DNA of 64,000 nucleotides from an uncultured Lactobacillus sp. (GTDB taxonomy: Bacteria > Bacillota > Bacilli > Lactobacillales > Lactobacillaceae): NCBI GenBank assembly GCA_946479925.1, contig CAMLHK010000004.1, positions 1-64,000 on the forward strand. The letters run 5' to 3'. Under the pieces are notes generated by a model that was not told the origin of the DNA, searched no databases, and saw nothing but the letters and a program-made list of their open reading frames with translations. A program made the translations under genes and the position numbers. Of this stretch, positions 19,521 to 30,047 are shown piece by piece. Position 1 is the stretch's first letter; each line of letters starts with the position of its first letter.

Positions 19521-20456
19521 TTATATTTTCCGATCATTTAAATCTTGCAAATAATTGTATGCCTGTTGGCCAGCAATACTGCCGTCACCAACTGCATTAG
19601 CAATTTGGCGTAAGTCTTTTGCCCTTACATCACCCAGGGCAAAAATACCATCAACCTTAGTTCTCATATGCTCATCTGTTGGAATCCAACCATTCTCATC
19701 AGTTACACCCAAATCTTTAAAAGGAGCAGTTTGAGGAATAACGCCAACGTAGATAAAAACACCGCGAGTCTTTAAGTGTTTTTCTTCACCGGTCTCTTTA
19801 TCTTTATAGGTAACGCCAGTCACCTTATTGCCGTCACCATCAATAGATTGAGTTAAGCCATTCCAAATGAAATGCATTTTAGGATTGGCAAAAGCACGTT
19901 TTTGCAGAGTTGGTTGAGCACGTAGTTGATCCCGCCTATGTATAACCGTAACAGATTTAGCACTTTGAGCCAAGTAAATTCCTTCTTCAATAGCTGAATC
20001 GCCGCCACCTATAACCGCAATATCTTCATCTTTAAAAAAGGCAGCATCACAAACAGCGCAATAAGAAACACCCTTACCGGAATATTCATCTTCACCAGGA
20101 ACACCTAAATGACGATGATCCGCTCCGGTAGCAATAATTAAGGCAGGTGCACTGTACTCGCCAGTATCTGTTTTAACTATTTTTAGGTCACCATCAGTGG
20201 TTACTGTTTGAACATCACCATATTCAAATTTAGCACCAAACTTCATAACAGAATTGTACATTTTTTCGCCCAACTCTGGTCCTTTAATTTCACTAAAGCC
20301 GGGATAGTTATCAATTGCATCGGTGTTATTCATTTGCCCACCATACAAACCACGATCAAGCATTAACACTGAAAGGTTTGCACGAGAAGCATAAAGAGCA
20401 GCAGTTAAGCCACCAGGTCCTGCTCCGATAATGATTACGTCATATTTTTCCGTCAT
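19521..20456 (-). CDS. trxB: Thioredoxin reductase
   Basis: 311 aa flavoprotein that passes NADPH electrons to thioredoxin. FAD loop GAGPGGLTAALYASRA at the N terminus, redox-active CAVC within SYCAVCDAAFF, NADPH loop GGGDSAIEEG, and FALGDVRAKDLRQIANAVGDG at the C terminus. It is part of the gpsA-trxB-pgm block and is preceded by a G-rich ribosome binding site. Confidence 0.96.
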   Translation of the reverse strand: MTEKYDVIIIGAGPGGLTAALYASRANLSVLMLDRGLYGGQMNNTDAIDNYPGFSEIKGPELGEKMYNSVMKFGAKFEYGDVQTVTTDGDLKIVKTDTGEYSAPALIIATGADHRHLGVPGEDEYSGKGVSYCAVCDAAFFKDEDIAVIGGGDSAIEEGIYLAQSAKSVTVIHRRDQLRAQPTLQKRAFANPKMHFIWNGLTQSIDGDGNKVTGVTYKDKETGEEKHLKTRGVFIYVGVIPQTAPFKDLGVTDENGWIPTDEHMRTKVDGIFALGDVRAKDLRQIANAVGDGSIAGQQAYNYLQDLNDRKI

Positions 20457-20514
20457 AGTTTTACCCCCAGTACTTTCTTATTTTTCGTAAGTAAATATTA
20501 CAACGATTTGCATG

Positions 20515-21534
20515 TTAAAGTCTAATCTCCTGTTTAGGACTTCTACCCATCATCTGGGTAATTTCATCATCTACATTAGAATTTTGGTATAAAACGCGGT
20601 AGATAGCTTCACTAATTGGCATATCAATATGCTTTTCTGCGCATAATTCGTGCACAGCCTTTACTGTTGTGGCACCTTCAACAACCTGACCCATATTTTG
20701 CAAGACATAGTCAAGACTCTTGCCCTCACCTAATTGCTTACCACAGCGCCAATTACGAGAATTGACTGATGTACAAGTAACAATTAAATCACCTATTCCT
20801 GCAAGACCACTAAAAGTCATTGGGTCGGCACCAAAGTAATTAACTCCTAGGCGTGTAATCTCTGCTAAACCTCGGGTCATTAAAGCCGCCTTAGCATCGT
20901 CACCATAGTGCTTACCAACTAAAATCCCAGCCGCGATTGCAATAACATTTTTAACCGCACCAGCTACTTCAACACCAATCAAGTCGCTATTGGTATATAA
21001 ACGGAAATAGTCATTTGAAAATAACCGCTGCACTTTTTGTGCATTTTCCATGCTGGTTGAAGCACATGAAATAGCAGTCAAATCTTTTTGAGCAACACTT
21101 TCAGCATGGCTAGGTCCTGAAATAGCTACAATTTTATCCTCATCATCCGGATAGATTTCTTCAGTTAAAATTTCCGATATCAGTTTTTTGGAACCCGGTT
21201 CAATACCTTTCGTAGCAGTGACTATAAGCGGCTTTGAATTAGTTTGTCTTAAAATTTTACTTACATTCTGAGCAACACTGCGAATAGCTTGAGTAGGTAA
21301 AACAAATAATACAATTTCGGCTTCCGTTAAAGCTTCATTTAAGTCACCTGTCGCAACAGCCGTTTTATTTACCTGCCAGTTTTTCATGTAGTGCTCATTG
21401 GTATGATTCTGGTTAATTTCGTCATTAACTTTTTCGTTATTACCATACAGAACGATATTATATCCTTTATCAGCAAGCATTGATCCTAAAACCGTACCCC
21501 ATGAACCTGCTCCTAAAACTGCAATTTTTGTCAT
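20515..21534 (-). CDS. gpsA: NAD(P)H-dependent glycerol-3-phosphate dehydrogenase
   Basis: 339 aa. Reduces dihydroxyacetone phosphate to sn-glycerol-3-phosphate for phospholipid and lipoteichoic acid synthesis. N-terminal GAGSWGTVLG dinucleotide loop, ATKGIEPGSKK, ISGPSHAE, the catalytic region EVAGAVKNVIAIAAG and C-terminal FSGLAGIGDLIVTCTS. It follows lgt in the same direction after a 28-bp gap; both serve the cell envelope. Confidence 0.96.
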   Translation of the reverse strand: MTKIAVLGAGSWGTVLGSMLADKGYNIVLYGNNEKVNDEINQNHTNEHYMKNWQVNKTAVATGDLNEALTEAEIVLFVLPTQAIRSVAQNVSKILRQTNSKPLIVTATKGIEPGSKKLISEILTEEIYPDDEDKIVAISGPSHAESVAQKDLTAISCASTSMENAQKVQRLFSNDYFRLYTNSDLIGVEVAGAVKNVIAIAAGILVGKHYGDDAKAALMTRGLAEITRLGVNYFGADPMTFSGLAGIGDLIVTCTSVNSRNWRCGKQLGEGKSLDYVLQNMGQVVEGATTVKAVHELCAEKHIDMPISEAIYRVLYQNSNVDDEITQMMGRSPKQEIRL

Positions 21535-21562
21535 TTTTTACTCTCTTTCACTAAAATAATTA

Positions 21563-22399
21563 TTAATCTCGACTATAAGGGTATTTCAAGCCACTGCCGT
21601 CTAAATACCATTTGGGTTTAACAATTCGCCTGCGATAAATAAATAATACTATAACCACTATCAGCAATATTACACTAAGCATTTGCGAAACCCGAATCGA
21701 TCCCCAAAGGTAAAGACTATCTGTCCGCATGCCTTCTACGAAAAAACGTACGACAGAATACCATGCCAAATAGAGCATAAATATTTCGCCTTGTTTAAAC
21801 AGATGCTTTCTGTGTCTTAATAACAATATTATCAGTAAACCAATCAAATTAAAAAAAGATTCATATAGAAAAGTTGGCTGATAGTATACTCCACCGATTT
21901 TCATCTGATTAATAATAAAATCAGGTAAGTGTAAGCTTTGTAAAAACGCCAAGGTTGTGGGCCCACCATGAGCTTCTTGATTAATAAAATTACCCCAGCG
22001 GCCTAATATTTGAGCAGCCATTACTCCTGGCGTAATGATGTCCAGCATCAGAAATGGTGGCAACATTCTCTTATAACAAAATACCAGTAAAACTGCCAAT
22101 CCGGCCAGTAAGCCGCCATAGATAGCTATGCCACCATTCCAAATAGCAATTATCTCGTCAAGATGCTGAGAATAATAATTCCATTCAAAAATAACATAGT
22201 AAATGCGTGCACCCACATATCCAAGAGGAACAGCCCATAACAGCAAATCCATGAAGTCATCACTTTCAATTTGACGTTTACGTCCTTCAAAGATTGCCAT
22301 TGAGACAGCTAAAATAATTGCTACAGCCATAATAATGCCATACCACTTGACACTTAGGTTTCCTAATTTAAATGCTACAGGATTGATGGTCAATATCAT
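21563..22399 (-). CDS. lgt: Prolipoprotein diacylglyceryl transferase
   Basis: 278 aa membrane enzyme with about seven hydrophobic segments. It transfers diacylglycerol from phosphatidylglycerol to the lipobox Cys of prolipoproteins, such as the OpuC-type binding protein at 40515-41450. The signature [14 protein letters not shown] is present, with [13 protein letters not shown] near the C terminus. Its ATG overlaps the hprK stop by 4 nt, indicating coupling. Confidence 0.96.
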   Translation of the reverse strand: MILTINPVAFKLGNLSVKWYGIIMAVAIILAVSMAIFEGRKRQIESDDFMDLLLWAVPLGYVGARIYYVIFEWNYYSQHLDEIIAIWNGGIAIYGGLLAGLAVLLVFCYKRMLPPFLMLDIITPGVMAAQILGRWGNFINQEAHGGPTTLAFLQSLHLPDFIINQMKIGGVYYQPTFLYESFFNLIGLLIILLLRHRKHLFKQGEIFMLYLAWYSVVRFFVEGMRTDSLYLWGSIRVSQMLSVILLIVVIVLFIYRRRIVKPKWYLDGSGLKYPYSRD

Positions 22400-23358
22400 T
22401 TATTCTTATCCTTTGCTGTGTCTGCTTGAGAGTTTTTCTTAATTAATTTCGTTAAATTACTGTCAAAAGTTTTGGTAGCATTATAGCCGCTTCTCTTGGC
22501 GCGGAAATTCATAGTTGCAATTTCAATAATATCTTCCATGTTACGACCGACTTTAACAGGAATAGTGATTTGGGGAACTTCAACATTACAAATATCTCGT
22601 TTGCTTTCCTCAAAACCTAAACGATCATAATTAGCTTTCTTATCCCAATTGACAAGTTTGATAACCAGCTGGATGCTTTCACGGTTTTTAACAGCTCCAA
22701 CACCGAACAGATCCATAACATCAATGATACCAATACCACGAATTTCCATTAGGTGTTTTAATATTTCCGGAGCTTCACCCATCACGGTTTCCACATCTTT
22801 TTGATAAACATCAACTCGATCATCAGCTATTAAACGGTGACCACGATGAATTAAGCCTAAAGCAGTTTCAGATTTCCCAACACCTGAATCACCAGTCAGT
22901 AACACGCCCATACCTTTAACTTCAACTAAGACGCCGTGAATTGTATCACGGACAGCTAGTCGCTCTCTTAAATATTCCGTCAAAATACTGGAAACATAGG
23001 TAGTTGACTCTGGTGAAGAAAGAATAGGAATCTCCGCCTCATCAGCAGCTTGAGCTAGTTCCGGTGGTATTCGCAGAGAACGCGATACAAAAAAGCAGGG
23101 CGTATCAGGAGTACAAAGTTTTTTAAAAACCTGCACTAAACTATCGTGGTCTAGTCTAGCGGCATAAGAAATTTCTGTACGCCCAAGTAACTGAATACGC
23201 TGGCGGGGGTAAAAGTCAAAGTAGCCTGTTAACTCCAGTCCTGGTCTATAAATATCAGATACAACAATCTCCTTATTATTGATATATTGTTTTCCCTGCA
23301 CAACATGAACAATTTTATTATCACGAATTAAATTTCTTAATTTAACAGCGTTTGTCAT
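22396..23358 (-). CDS. hprK: HPr kinase/phosphorylase
   Basis: 320 aa. Phosphorylates HPr on Ser46 and removes that phosphate, setting CcpA-dependent catabolite repression. Walker [10 protein letters not shown], the [14 protein letters not shown] block and the HprK signature [16 protein letters not shown] are visible. Its substrate HPr is encoded at 63288-63554 in the same window. It is in the prfB-hprK-lgt run, a frequent lactobacillal order. Confidence 0.97.
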   Translation of the reverse strand: MTNAVKLRNLIRDNKIVHVVQGKQYINNKEIVVSDIYRPGLELTGYFDFYPRQRIQLLGRTEISYAARLDHDSLVQVFKKLCTPDTPCFFVSRSLRIPPELAQAADEAEIPILSSPESTTYVSSILTEYLRERLAVRDTIHGVLVEVKGMGVLLTGDSGVGKSETALGLIHRGHRLIADDRVDVYQKDVETVMGEAPEILKHLMEIRGIGIIDVMDLFGVGAVKNRESIQLVIKLVNWDKKANYDRLGFEESKRDICNVEVPQITIPVKVGRNMEDIIEIATMNFRAKRSGYNATKTFDSNLTKLIKKNSQADTAKDKNK

Positions 23359-23375
23359 TTCAAAATGCCCCTTTA

Positions 23376-23657
23376 TTATTTGTCGACATCTTTGGTTTTA
23401 GCATCGCGTACTTTTTTCCGTTTTGGTTTAGTTTGATTATTTTCATTCCAATTGTCCCAAGTATAAGAACCAGAATTAAGATCAGAGTGTCCAGCATTAT
23501 TATCATCATTTTTGGTAAAATGATTGATTAACCAGATAATACCAATAATTACTAAGGCTGCCGGTAATATCATGAAAAAGATGTGAAATATGGCAAAAAT
23601 AATACTTAAAATAACAACTGCCAATAATACTAAACCAACAATTCCCCAAAAACTCAT
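23376..23657 (-). CDS. Small membrane protein of unknown function
   Basis: 93 aa with a hydrophobic N-terminal half (about residues 4-46, one long or two short membrane segments) and a polar, Asn-rich then Lys/Arg-rich tail. The ribosome binding site TAGGTGAT overlaps the prfB stop region, so it is probably co-transcribed between prfB and hprK. I do not recognise a family. The basic cytosolic tail and Asn-rich linker may signal a peripheral envelope role, but this is speculative. Confidence 0.75.
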   Translation of the reverse strand: MSFWGIVGLVLLAVVILSIIFAIFHIFFMILPAALVIIGIIWLINHFTKNDDNNAGHSDLNSGSYTWDNWNENNQTKPKRKKVRDAKTKDVDK

Positions 23658-23665
23658 CTAATCAC

Positions 23666-24782
23666 CTACTCTGGATTTTCCTGGCTCAAAAGCCATTGTA
23701 AATATGCATAAACAAACGGTTGCAGCTTGCCATCCATTACACCACTTGTATCGGAAGTTTCATAGCCTGTGCGCAGATCCTTAACCAAATTATAAGGATG
23801 AAAAACATAAGATCTAATTTGTGAGCCCCAACCAATTTCTTTTTGGTCACCTTTAAGCTCCTGCTTGTGCTTACGTTTCTTTTCTTCTTCCAGGTGAAAT
23901 AATTTTGCTCGCAGTTCATTCATTGCGGTTTCCCGATTCTGCAACTGTGAACGCTGCGCCTGAGACGTAGTTACGATTCCTGTCGGTAAATGAGTGATTC
24001 TGACAGCGCTTGATGTTTTATTAATATGCTGGCCGCCTGCACCACTCGACCGGTAAACGTCAACACGGAGATCTTTAGGATCGATATCCACCTTAATACT
24101 CTCATCAATTTCCGGAATAACTTCAACCGAAGCAAAAGATGTATGTCTCCTCTTGGCCGAATCGAAGGGAGAAATTCTCACCAAGCGGTGAACACCATTT
24201 TCCGATTTCATCAGGCCGTAGGCATTTTTACCAGTAATCTTGGCACTAACGCTTTTAAGACCAGCTTCTTCTCCAGGTTCATAATTACTAATTTCAAATT
24301 TAAAGCCGCGAATATCGGCATATCTCTGGTACATCCGCAAGAGCATTTGGCCCCAGTCCATCGCCTCAGTGCCACCTGCTCCCGGATGAATTTCAATCAA
24401 CGCATTGTGATCATCATATTTGCCAGATAAGAGTAAATCTAGCTCATAATCATGAAACTCAGTTTGCAATTTTTGCAGATCGGTTTCAACTTCTTTTTGT
24501 AAATCTTGATCTGCTTCTTCACGCAGTAATTCTAGTGCTGTTATTTCATTTTGATAATCCTTTTCCAACTTGACAAAAGAATCACGTTTTTCTTTCAACA
24601 CATTTGTCTCACTAATCAAACCTTGTGCTTTTTCCTGATCATCCCAAAAAGTCGGCTCTTGCATCTTATTTTCATTAACAATGATACTTTCGTTTATTGA
24701 ATCTAAGTCAAAGAGACCCCCTAAAGTGGTCTAACCGCTTTTTCAAACTATCCAATTCATTTTGAATGTCACTTATTTCCAT
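23666..24782 (-). CDS. prfB: Peptide chain release factor 2, with programmed +1 frameshift
   Basis: RF2 releases peptides at UGA and UAA. The main frame holds the anticodon-like SPF motif (RISPFDSAKRRHTSF) and the catalytic GGQ (SSGAGGQHINKTSS). The true start is the ATG at 24782. After 24 codons the frame meets an in-frame UGA at 24708-24710 within CTTTGAC, preceded by an internal Shine-Dalgarno-like AGGGGG. A +1 slip on CTT continues as DLDSINES into the main frame, giving about 371 aa, the normal RF2 length. This is the classic autoregulatory recoding of prfB. It lies downstream of secA, as in many Firmicutes. Confidence 0.95.
24707..24721 (-). other. prfB +1 frameshift site
   Basis: Minus strand AGGGGG followed by TCTCTTTGAC: slippery CTT, in-frame TGA with C as the next base, and an upstream Shine-Dalgarno-like stimulator at the usual short distance. 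Confidence 0.93.
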
Positions 24783-24821
24783 ATTTTACAATAGCTCCTT
24801 TATTTTTAATAAAATTTCAGT

Positions 24822-24847
24822 AAAAAAGAGAAAGCAGCTGCTTTCTC
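24822..24847 (-). terminator. Terminator between secA and prfB
   Basis: A 20-bp palindrome GAGAAAGCAG/CTGCTTTCTC followed by six T residues on the minus strand. prfB starts 40 bp further, so it needs its own promoter or read-through. Confidence 0.85.
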
Positions 24848-24862
24848 CTCCCATCTTAACTA

Positions 24863-27262
24863 TTAACGACTAAGATTTTGTCTAATTTCAGCTTTCATAA
24901 ATAAACGAGTCACGTCAAATTCAATATTTGATACCATTTCTTCAAACATGTTGTAGCCAGAATCCTGGTATTCTACCAGCGGATTAAGTTGACCGTAGCC
25001 ACGTAAACTGATTGATTGCCGTAATTGGTCCATAGCATCTATATGATCAGTCCAGCGATCGTCAACTACCCGCAAGATAACTACTTTTTCAAATTCAAGC
25101 ATTTCTGAAGGATCAGCCAAAATCGCTTCTTTTTCTTCATAGTTGGCTTCAACGATATCATACAGCTTTTGCTTTAAGTCAGGAACCGTAATTGTCTTGA
25201 AGTCAATTGCATCAGTTTCTTCTTCATTCGTCAAACTTGAAGAAATGAAGTCACGCAGTGAATCAAGCCGCCATTTACTACGATCACCCTGTGTAAACAT
25301 ATCAACTTGACTATTAATAGTACGGCGAATCATTGGGATTAAAACATCCTTAAGTGACTTTTCTTCACCAATAACCTGCATCCGTTCACCATAAATAATC
25401 TCACGTTGAATGCGCATAACATCATCATACTGCAATGTTTGCTTACGGGTATCATAGTTATTACCTTCAACACGTTTTTGAGCAGACTCAACTTGTCTAG
25501 TGATCAAGCGACTCTCAATTACCTTGTCATCATCATTGTCAGACAAACGGTCAAGGAAGTCTTTGACTCTATCGCCACCAAAGCGTTTCATCAAATCATC
25601 TTCAAGTGAGAGATAGAAACGAGTAACACCAGGGTCACCTTGACGACCTGAACGTCCACGGAGTTGGTTATCAATTCTACGAGACTCATGACGTTCAGTA
25701 CCTATAACAGAAAGGCCACCTAGTTCTTTCACACCTGGCCCTAATTTAATGTCGGTACCACGGCCAGCCATGTTGGTCGCAATAGTGACCGCACCGCGTT
25801 GACCGGCGTTCATGATAATCTGAGCTTCCTTAGCATGGTTTTTAGCATTCAAAACGGCGTGAGGAATTCCTTCTTTGTCGAGTAACTTACTCAGTCTTTC
25901 AGAACTTTCAACCGCAACGGTACCAACTAATACCGGTTGACCTTTTGAGTGCCGTTCTTTAATTTCATTAACAACTGCCGCAAACTTGGATGACAAAGTA
26001 GGATAAAGAATATCTGGATTATCTATCCTGATCAAAGGACGGTTAGTCGGGATAGTAATTACCTGCATGTTGTAAATTTCACGGAATTCTTCTTCTTCAG
26101 TTTTAGCAGTACCTGTCATACCGGCAAGTTTTTTATACATTCTAAAGAAGTTCTGGTAAGTAATTGTCGCCTGCGTCTTGGATTCTTCTTGAATCTTAAC
26201 GCCTTCTTTAGCTTCAATAGCTTGGTGCAGGCCATCAGAATAGCGCCGTCCCTGCATAACACGACCAGTGAAAGAATCAACGATCAGGACTTCACCGTTT
26301 TGCACAACATAATCGATGTCTTTAAGCATAATGTAATTTGCTCTTAAAGCCTGATCAAGGTGATGCACTAATTTCTGATTTTCAACGTCATACAAGTTTT
26401 TAAGGCCAAAATGATCACAAGCTTTTTGAATACCAGTTCTAGTTAAAGAAATAGTCTTAGTTGGCCAGTCAATTTTGTAATCACCATAGTCCTTATCATC
26501 ATCCGCATCATCATCACTTTTGTCTTCTTTAAGAGTTTTAACAAAGCGGTCAGCACGAATATAGTCACCATTAGCTTGTTCTGCTTCGCCAGAAATAATT
26601 AATGGAGTTCTGGCCTCATCAATTAAAATTGAGTCAACCTCATCGATAATAGCATAGTTAAGTTCACGTTGAACCATTTGCTCCTTGTAAACGACCATAT
26701 TATCACGCAGATAATCAAAGCCTAGTTCTGAGTTAGTGGAATAAGTAACATCACAATTATATGCTTCACGCTTTTCATCAGGAGACATAGCATTCAAATT
26801 AAGACCAACGGTTAAGCCTAACCATTTGTACAACTGGCCCATTTCTTCGGCATCACGACTGGACAGGTATTCGTTAACGGTAACAACGTGAACGCCTTTT
26901 CCTGTTAGTGCATTCAGATAAACAGGCATAGTCGCAGTTAAGGTCTTACCTTCACCAGTCATCATTTCGGCAATGTTACCGTAGTGCAGCGCAATACCAC
27001 CTAATACTTGAACATGAAATGGGTATAGGCCTAAAACTCTTTTAGCTCCTTCACGAGAAACTGCAAAAGCTTCCGGCAAGAGCGAATCTAAGCTTTCACC
27101 ATTTTTCAATCTATCACGAAATTCAGGTGTTTTTGCCTGTAATTCTTCGTCTGAAAGCCGACTGTATTCGTCTGCATGACTTTCAACTTTATCTGCAATT
27201 TTTTCAAATTTTTTCAGTTCTCTTTTATCGTTATTGTATAGTTTCTTTAAAATGTTTACCAT
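24863..27262 (-). CDS. secA: Preprotein translocase ATPase SecA
   Basis: 799 aa motor that drives unfolded secretory proteins through SecYEG. Walker A-like [10 protein letters not shown] near residue 100, [15 protein letters not shown], helicase motifs GTVAVESSE and [13 protein letters not shown], and the arginine finger block [11 protein letters not shown]. It lacks the C-terminal zinc-binding CxC tail found in some SecA proteins, not unusual in lactobacilli. A minus-strand TATAAT lies upstream near 27304. Confidence 0.97.
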   Translation of the reverse strand: MVNILKKLYNNDKRELKKFEKIADKVESHADEYSRLSDEELQAKTPEFRDRLKNGESLDSLLPEAFAVSREGAKRVLGLYPFHVQVLGGIALHYGNIAEMMTGEGKTLTATMPVYLNALTGKGVHVVTVNEYLSSRDAEEMGQLYKWLGLTVGLNLNAMSPDEKREAYNCDVTYSTNSELGFDYLRDNMVVYKEQMVQRELNYAIIDEVDSILIDEARTPLIISGEAEQANGDYIRADRFVKTLKEDKSDDDADDDKDYGDYKIDWPTKTISLTRTGIQKACDHFGLKNLYDVENQKLVHHLDQALRANYIMLKDIDYVVQNGEVLIVDSFTGRVMQGRRYSDGLHQAIEAKEGVKIQEESKTQATITYQNFFRMYKKLAGMTGTAKTEEEEFREIYNMQVITIPTNRPLIRIDNPDILYPTLSSKFAAVVNEIKERHSKGQPVLVGTVAVESSERLSKLLDKEGIPHAVLNAKNHAKEAQIIMNAGQRGAVTIATNMAGRGTDIKLGPGVKELGGLSVIGTERHESRRIDNQLRGRSGRQGDPGVTRFYLSLEDDLMKRFGGDRVKDFLDRLSDNDDDKVIESRLITRQVESAQKRVEGNNYDTRKQTLQYDDVMRIQREIIYGERMQVIGEEKSLKDVLIPMIRRTINSQVDMFTQGDRSKWRLDSLRDFISSSLTNEEETDAIDFKTITVPDLKQKLYDIVEANYEEKEAILADPSEMLEFEKVVILRVVDDRWTDHIDAMDQLRQSISLRGYGQLNPLVEYQDSGYNMFEEMVSNIEFDVTRLFMKAEIRQNLSR

Positions 27263-27347
27263 TTAATCGATCCTTATATGTAGTTAAAGTATAAAAACAC
27301 ATTATAATTTTACCATGATTAGCGCTAAATGAAAAATAAACAAAACA

Positions 27348-27370
27348 AAGACCTCACACTAAATGTGGGG
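27348..27370 (-). terminator. Terminator of hpf
   Basis: Minus strand CCCCACA-TTTAG-TGTGAGG with one mismatch, followed by TCTTTGTTTT. Confidence 0.65.
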
Positions 27371-27392
27371 CCCTTACTTAATAATATTATTA

Positions 27393-27941
27393 CTATTTGG
27401 TCTCAATCAAACCATAACGGCCGTCATTTCTGCGATAGACAACACTTGTACCGCCTGTTTCACCATCTTGAAAAACAAAGAAATCATGCTCTAGCATATT
27501 CATTTGCAAGATTGCTTCTTCAGGACTCATTGGTTTCAACCCAATTTGTTTATTACGAACAATTGTAAATTCATTACTTTCTTTATCTTTTGAATCTTCC
27601 TGCGCACTTTCAACGAAGAAATCATTAATTCCTTTTTCACGGCTCTTACGATTTACACGTGTCTTATATTTTCTAATTTGTCTTTCCAATTTTTCAGAAA
27701 CAAAATCAATACTGCGATACATATCGTCAGTTGTTTCTTCAGCTCTCAATACTAAGTATGGTAGTGGTATAGTTACCTCGACTTTAGCCTTGTGATCACG
27801 ATACACCTTTAAATTAACATGAGCAATCATATCTTGATTTAAATCGAAATATTTTTCTAATTTTTTAAGGCGCTTTTCTACGTAACTTCTTAAAGCATCC
27901 GTTACCTCGATATTTTCACCACGAACATTATACTTTAACAT
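27393..27941 (-). CDS. hpf: Ribosome hibernation promoting factor, long form
   Basis: About 182 aa. The N-terminal S30AE domain (MLKYNVRGENIEVTDALR to IRKYKTRVNRK) binds the 30S decoding region. The C-terminal dimerisation domain (VRNKQIGLKPMSPEEAILQM and GLIETK) makes 100S ribosome dimers in stationary phase. The ATG at 27941 is chosen because AAAGGAGA sits 6 bp upstream; the frame is open six codons further. A cre-like sequence (28013-28026) lies upstream of its promoter region. Confidence 0.95.
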   Translation of the reverse strand: MLKYNVRGENIEVTDALRSYVEKRLKKLEKYFDLNQDMIAHVNLKVYRDHKAKVEVTIPLPYLVLRAEETTDDMYRSIDFVSEKLERQIRKYKTRVNRKSREKGINDFFVESAQEDSKDKESNEFTIVRNKQIGLKPMSPEEAILQMNMLEHDFFVFQDGETGGTSVVYRRNDGRYGLIETK

Positions 27942-28035
27942 ATGAGATTCTCCTTTCAACTGCTAGAGGCAGTCTTATGTTATCTATATTATAGCAAAAT
28001 TATAACAAAACATGAAAGCGCTGAACAATTTTGTT

Positions 28036-28725
28036 TTATCTACATAAGGTAAAACTACTGATTTTCGCATTAGGGAAAATTTTTGCCAGCGCATCTCGAG
28101 CATGATAAAGCGTTCTGCCAGTAGTGTATATGTCATCCAGCAAGAGGACAGTGCATTTTTGAAAATTAATCGTAAAGTTTTCCTTAACAAAAAAACTTTG
28201 CTCACTAGTTAATCTTTCGGCCCGATTCTTCTCTCCTTGGGCTCCTAGTCCTGCTTTCTTACCCAGCATGTTTGTTAAAGGAACAAGACTACCGTACAGT
28301 GCAGTGATTGTATCGAATTGTCTTTTAGCGATGTGCTCAGGAGAAGTTGGAACTGGAACATAAACATCAGCTTTAAATTCAGATAGTTCTTTAACACACA
28401 ATTCTTGCAGTGCAGCGTATAAAATGTAGTCACCATAGCGCTTATAGTTAACCATTAAATCATGAAATGCTCTGTTATATAAATACACAGAGTGATTAAT
28501 TAACAACTTTTCGCCGTATATTTTTTGCCAATTCACACAGTCTGAACAAATCTGATTTTGCTTCGAACTGCCTGAGCATATTGGGCAATGCTTTTCAGGT
28601 ACATGAATGAACTTTTTTAAACAGTGGTCACAAATACTTTTTCGATCCTTTTGGTGCAAGGAAAATAAATTTAAAAATGACATTTTTGAAATAAAATATT
28701 GTCCACATAATAGGCATTTTTTCAT
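28036..28725 (-). CDS. comFC: Competence protein ComFC (phosphoribosyltransferase-like)
   Basis: 229 aa. N-terminal zinc-ribbon pairs (CLLCGQYF, CDHC, CPICSG, CSDC) and a C-terminal type I phosphoribosyltransferase fold with the PRPP-binding motif VLLLDDIYTTGRT. ComFC works with ComFA in uptake of transforming DNA. Its start overlaps the comFA stop by 4 nt, so the pair is one translationally coupled operon. Confidence 0.92.
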   Translation of the reverse strand: MKKCLLCGQYFISKMSFLNLFSLHQKDRKSICDHCLKKFIHVPEKHCPICSGSSKQNQICSDCVNWQKIYGEKLLINHSVYLYNRAFHDLMVNYKRYGDYILYAALQELCVKELSEFKADVYVPVPTSPEHIAKRQFDTITALYGSLVPLTNMLGKKAGLGAQGEKNRAERLTSEQSFFVKENFTINFQKCTVLLLDDIYTTGRTLYHARDALAKIFPNAKISSFTLCR

Positions 28726-30005
28726 TTATTCATCTCACGAATTTGTTTCATAGCATTACGCAGACTTGAAGTATATTTTTGGTAGCAAAATAATATTAAA
28801 CCTGTTGGATCAGTCCTAGAGCGACCAACTCTACCCGCAATTTGGACCAAACTAGAAGTATTATAAATTTTATCATCTGCTTGAACTACAATCACCCAAA
28901 CATGATTAAAAGTTACACCACGTTCCAAAATAGTAGTGGTAACAAGCAATTGTATTTGTCCACGCCTGAAATTATCAACTTTTGCAATTCTCTGTACATC
29001 ATTAGCATGTACACCCTCTATTGTTATTTGCTTAAATTCAGGCTCATTTCTAAGTGCGCTAACATATGGCTTAATCAAATCAATTCTGGGCAAAAATAAA
29101 AGTAGTGGATGCTTAGCCTTAATTACTTTGCTAATTTCTTGCACAAGTTTTGGATTAATTCGTTTACCTTCTAAAAATGGACGTAAAAACAGTTTTTCTT
29201 TTGGTACAGGCAAGGAATAACCATGAAAACGTCTATTTAACTTTAATTGCTGAATTTGGCCCTTTTTAACCAGTTTTAATAAATCTTTTGTAGGTGTTGC
29301 TGTCAGATAGACCATCTGGCCATTATTCTTAAGCGCATTTTTCGAAGCAAAATTAAGCTCAGGGTTCTGCACATATGGAAAAGAATCAGCTTCATCAATG
29401 ATCAATAGATCAAAAGCACGGAAAAATTTTAATAATTGATGGGTGGTACAGATGGTTAATTGCTCTAAGCCTGGCTCTTGGTATTCATGCCCATGATATT
29501 TACCAATTTTGATTTCAGTGAATGCCACTTGCAAGCGGGGAAATAATTCATTAACTACATCGATTCTTGGTGCGGCTATGCAGCACCGCTTACCTTCTGC
29601 TAAACAGTGAGCAATCAAAGGAAACATCATTTCAGTTTTACCAGCACCGGTTACTGCATGAACTAAAGTATTTTGCTTATTCATATAGTTCTGAACCAAA
29701 TCCTGAGCAATTTTTTCTTGTTGAGCTGTTAATTTACCACTCCAAGTTAAGCCACCGTTTTTTGTGCGGGGAAAGTTTACTTTCTCTTCATTACGAATAA
29801 GATAATCGCCTTCGACCACTCTTCCTAAACCGATACATTCGCGACAATATCTTTTGCCATTCGGCAATTTAGCCCAAACTTTAGCATTGCAGCGTGAACA
29901 CCGATCGTTGATAACAGCCTTGATTTTTGTTATACCTTTCTTTGTGCTAAAATCCAGTTGACTACTAAGCCATTGACGACCAGCAAGATGAGAAATATTT
30001 TCCAT
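28722..30005 (-). CDS. comFA: Competence DNA-translocation helicase ComFA
   Basis: 427 aa from the ATG at 30005, which has GGAGG 5 bp upstream; a TTG at 30017 lies before the binding site and is unlikely. N-terminal four-Cys zinc finger (CSRCNAKVW and CRECIG), Walker A AVTGAGKTEM, DEAD-type box IIDEADSF, motif III YLTATPT, and a helicase C domain ending with VQIAGRVGRSRTDP. ComFA helps pull single-stranded DNA through the ComEC channel. The promoter region carries the motif at 30016-30033 also found before coiA. Confidence 0.94.
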   Translation of the reverse strand: MENISHLAGRQWLSSQLDFSTKKGITKIKAVINDRCSRCNAKVWAKLPNGKRYCRECIGLGRVVEGDYLIRNEEKVNFPRTKNGGLTWSGKLTAQQEKIAQDLVQNYMNKQNTLVHAVTGAGKTEMMFPLIAHCLAEGKRCCIAAPRIDVVNELFPRLQVAFTEIKIGKYHGHEYQEPGLEQLTICTTHQLLKFFRAFDLLIIDEADSFPYVQNPELNFASKNALKNNGQMVYLTATPTKDLLKLVKKGQIQQLKLNRRFHGYSLPVPKEKLFLRPFLEGKRINPKLVQEISKVIKAKHPLLLFLPRIDLIKPYVSALRNEPEFKQITIEGVHANDVQRIAKVDNFRRGQIQLLVTTTILERGVTFNHVWVIVVQADDKIYNTSSLVQIAGRVGRSRTDPTGLILFCYQKYTSSLRNAMKQIREMNK

Positions 30006-30015
30006 TTTGTCCTCC

Positions 30016-30033
30016 AATGATAAATACGCAAAA
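30016..30033 (-). promoter_or_regulatory. Putative competence-sigma promoter element of comFA
   Basis: Minus strand TTTTGCGTATTTATCATT, directly upstream of the ribosome binding site. The coiA leader has TTTTGCGTACTTATTATT at the same distance from its ATG (60069-60086), with only two differences in 18. There is no SigA -35. Probably a ComX/SigH-type box. Confidence 0.6.
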
Positions 30034-30047
30034 AAGGGCTGATTTTT

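Noticed and set aside
24026..24430. 134-codon plus-strand frame inside prfB
   Set aside because: Antisense to the conserved GGQ and SPF part of RF2.
27315..27332. TTAGCGCTAA palindrome upstream of secA as an operator
   Set aside because: Only 10 bp, no clear relation to a -35, and may be chance.
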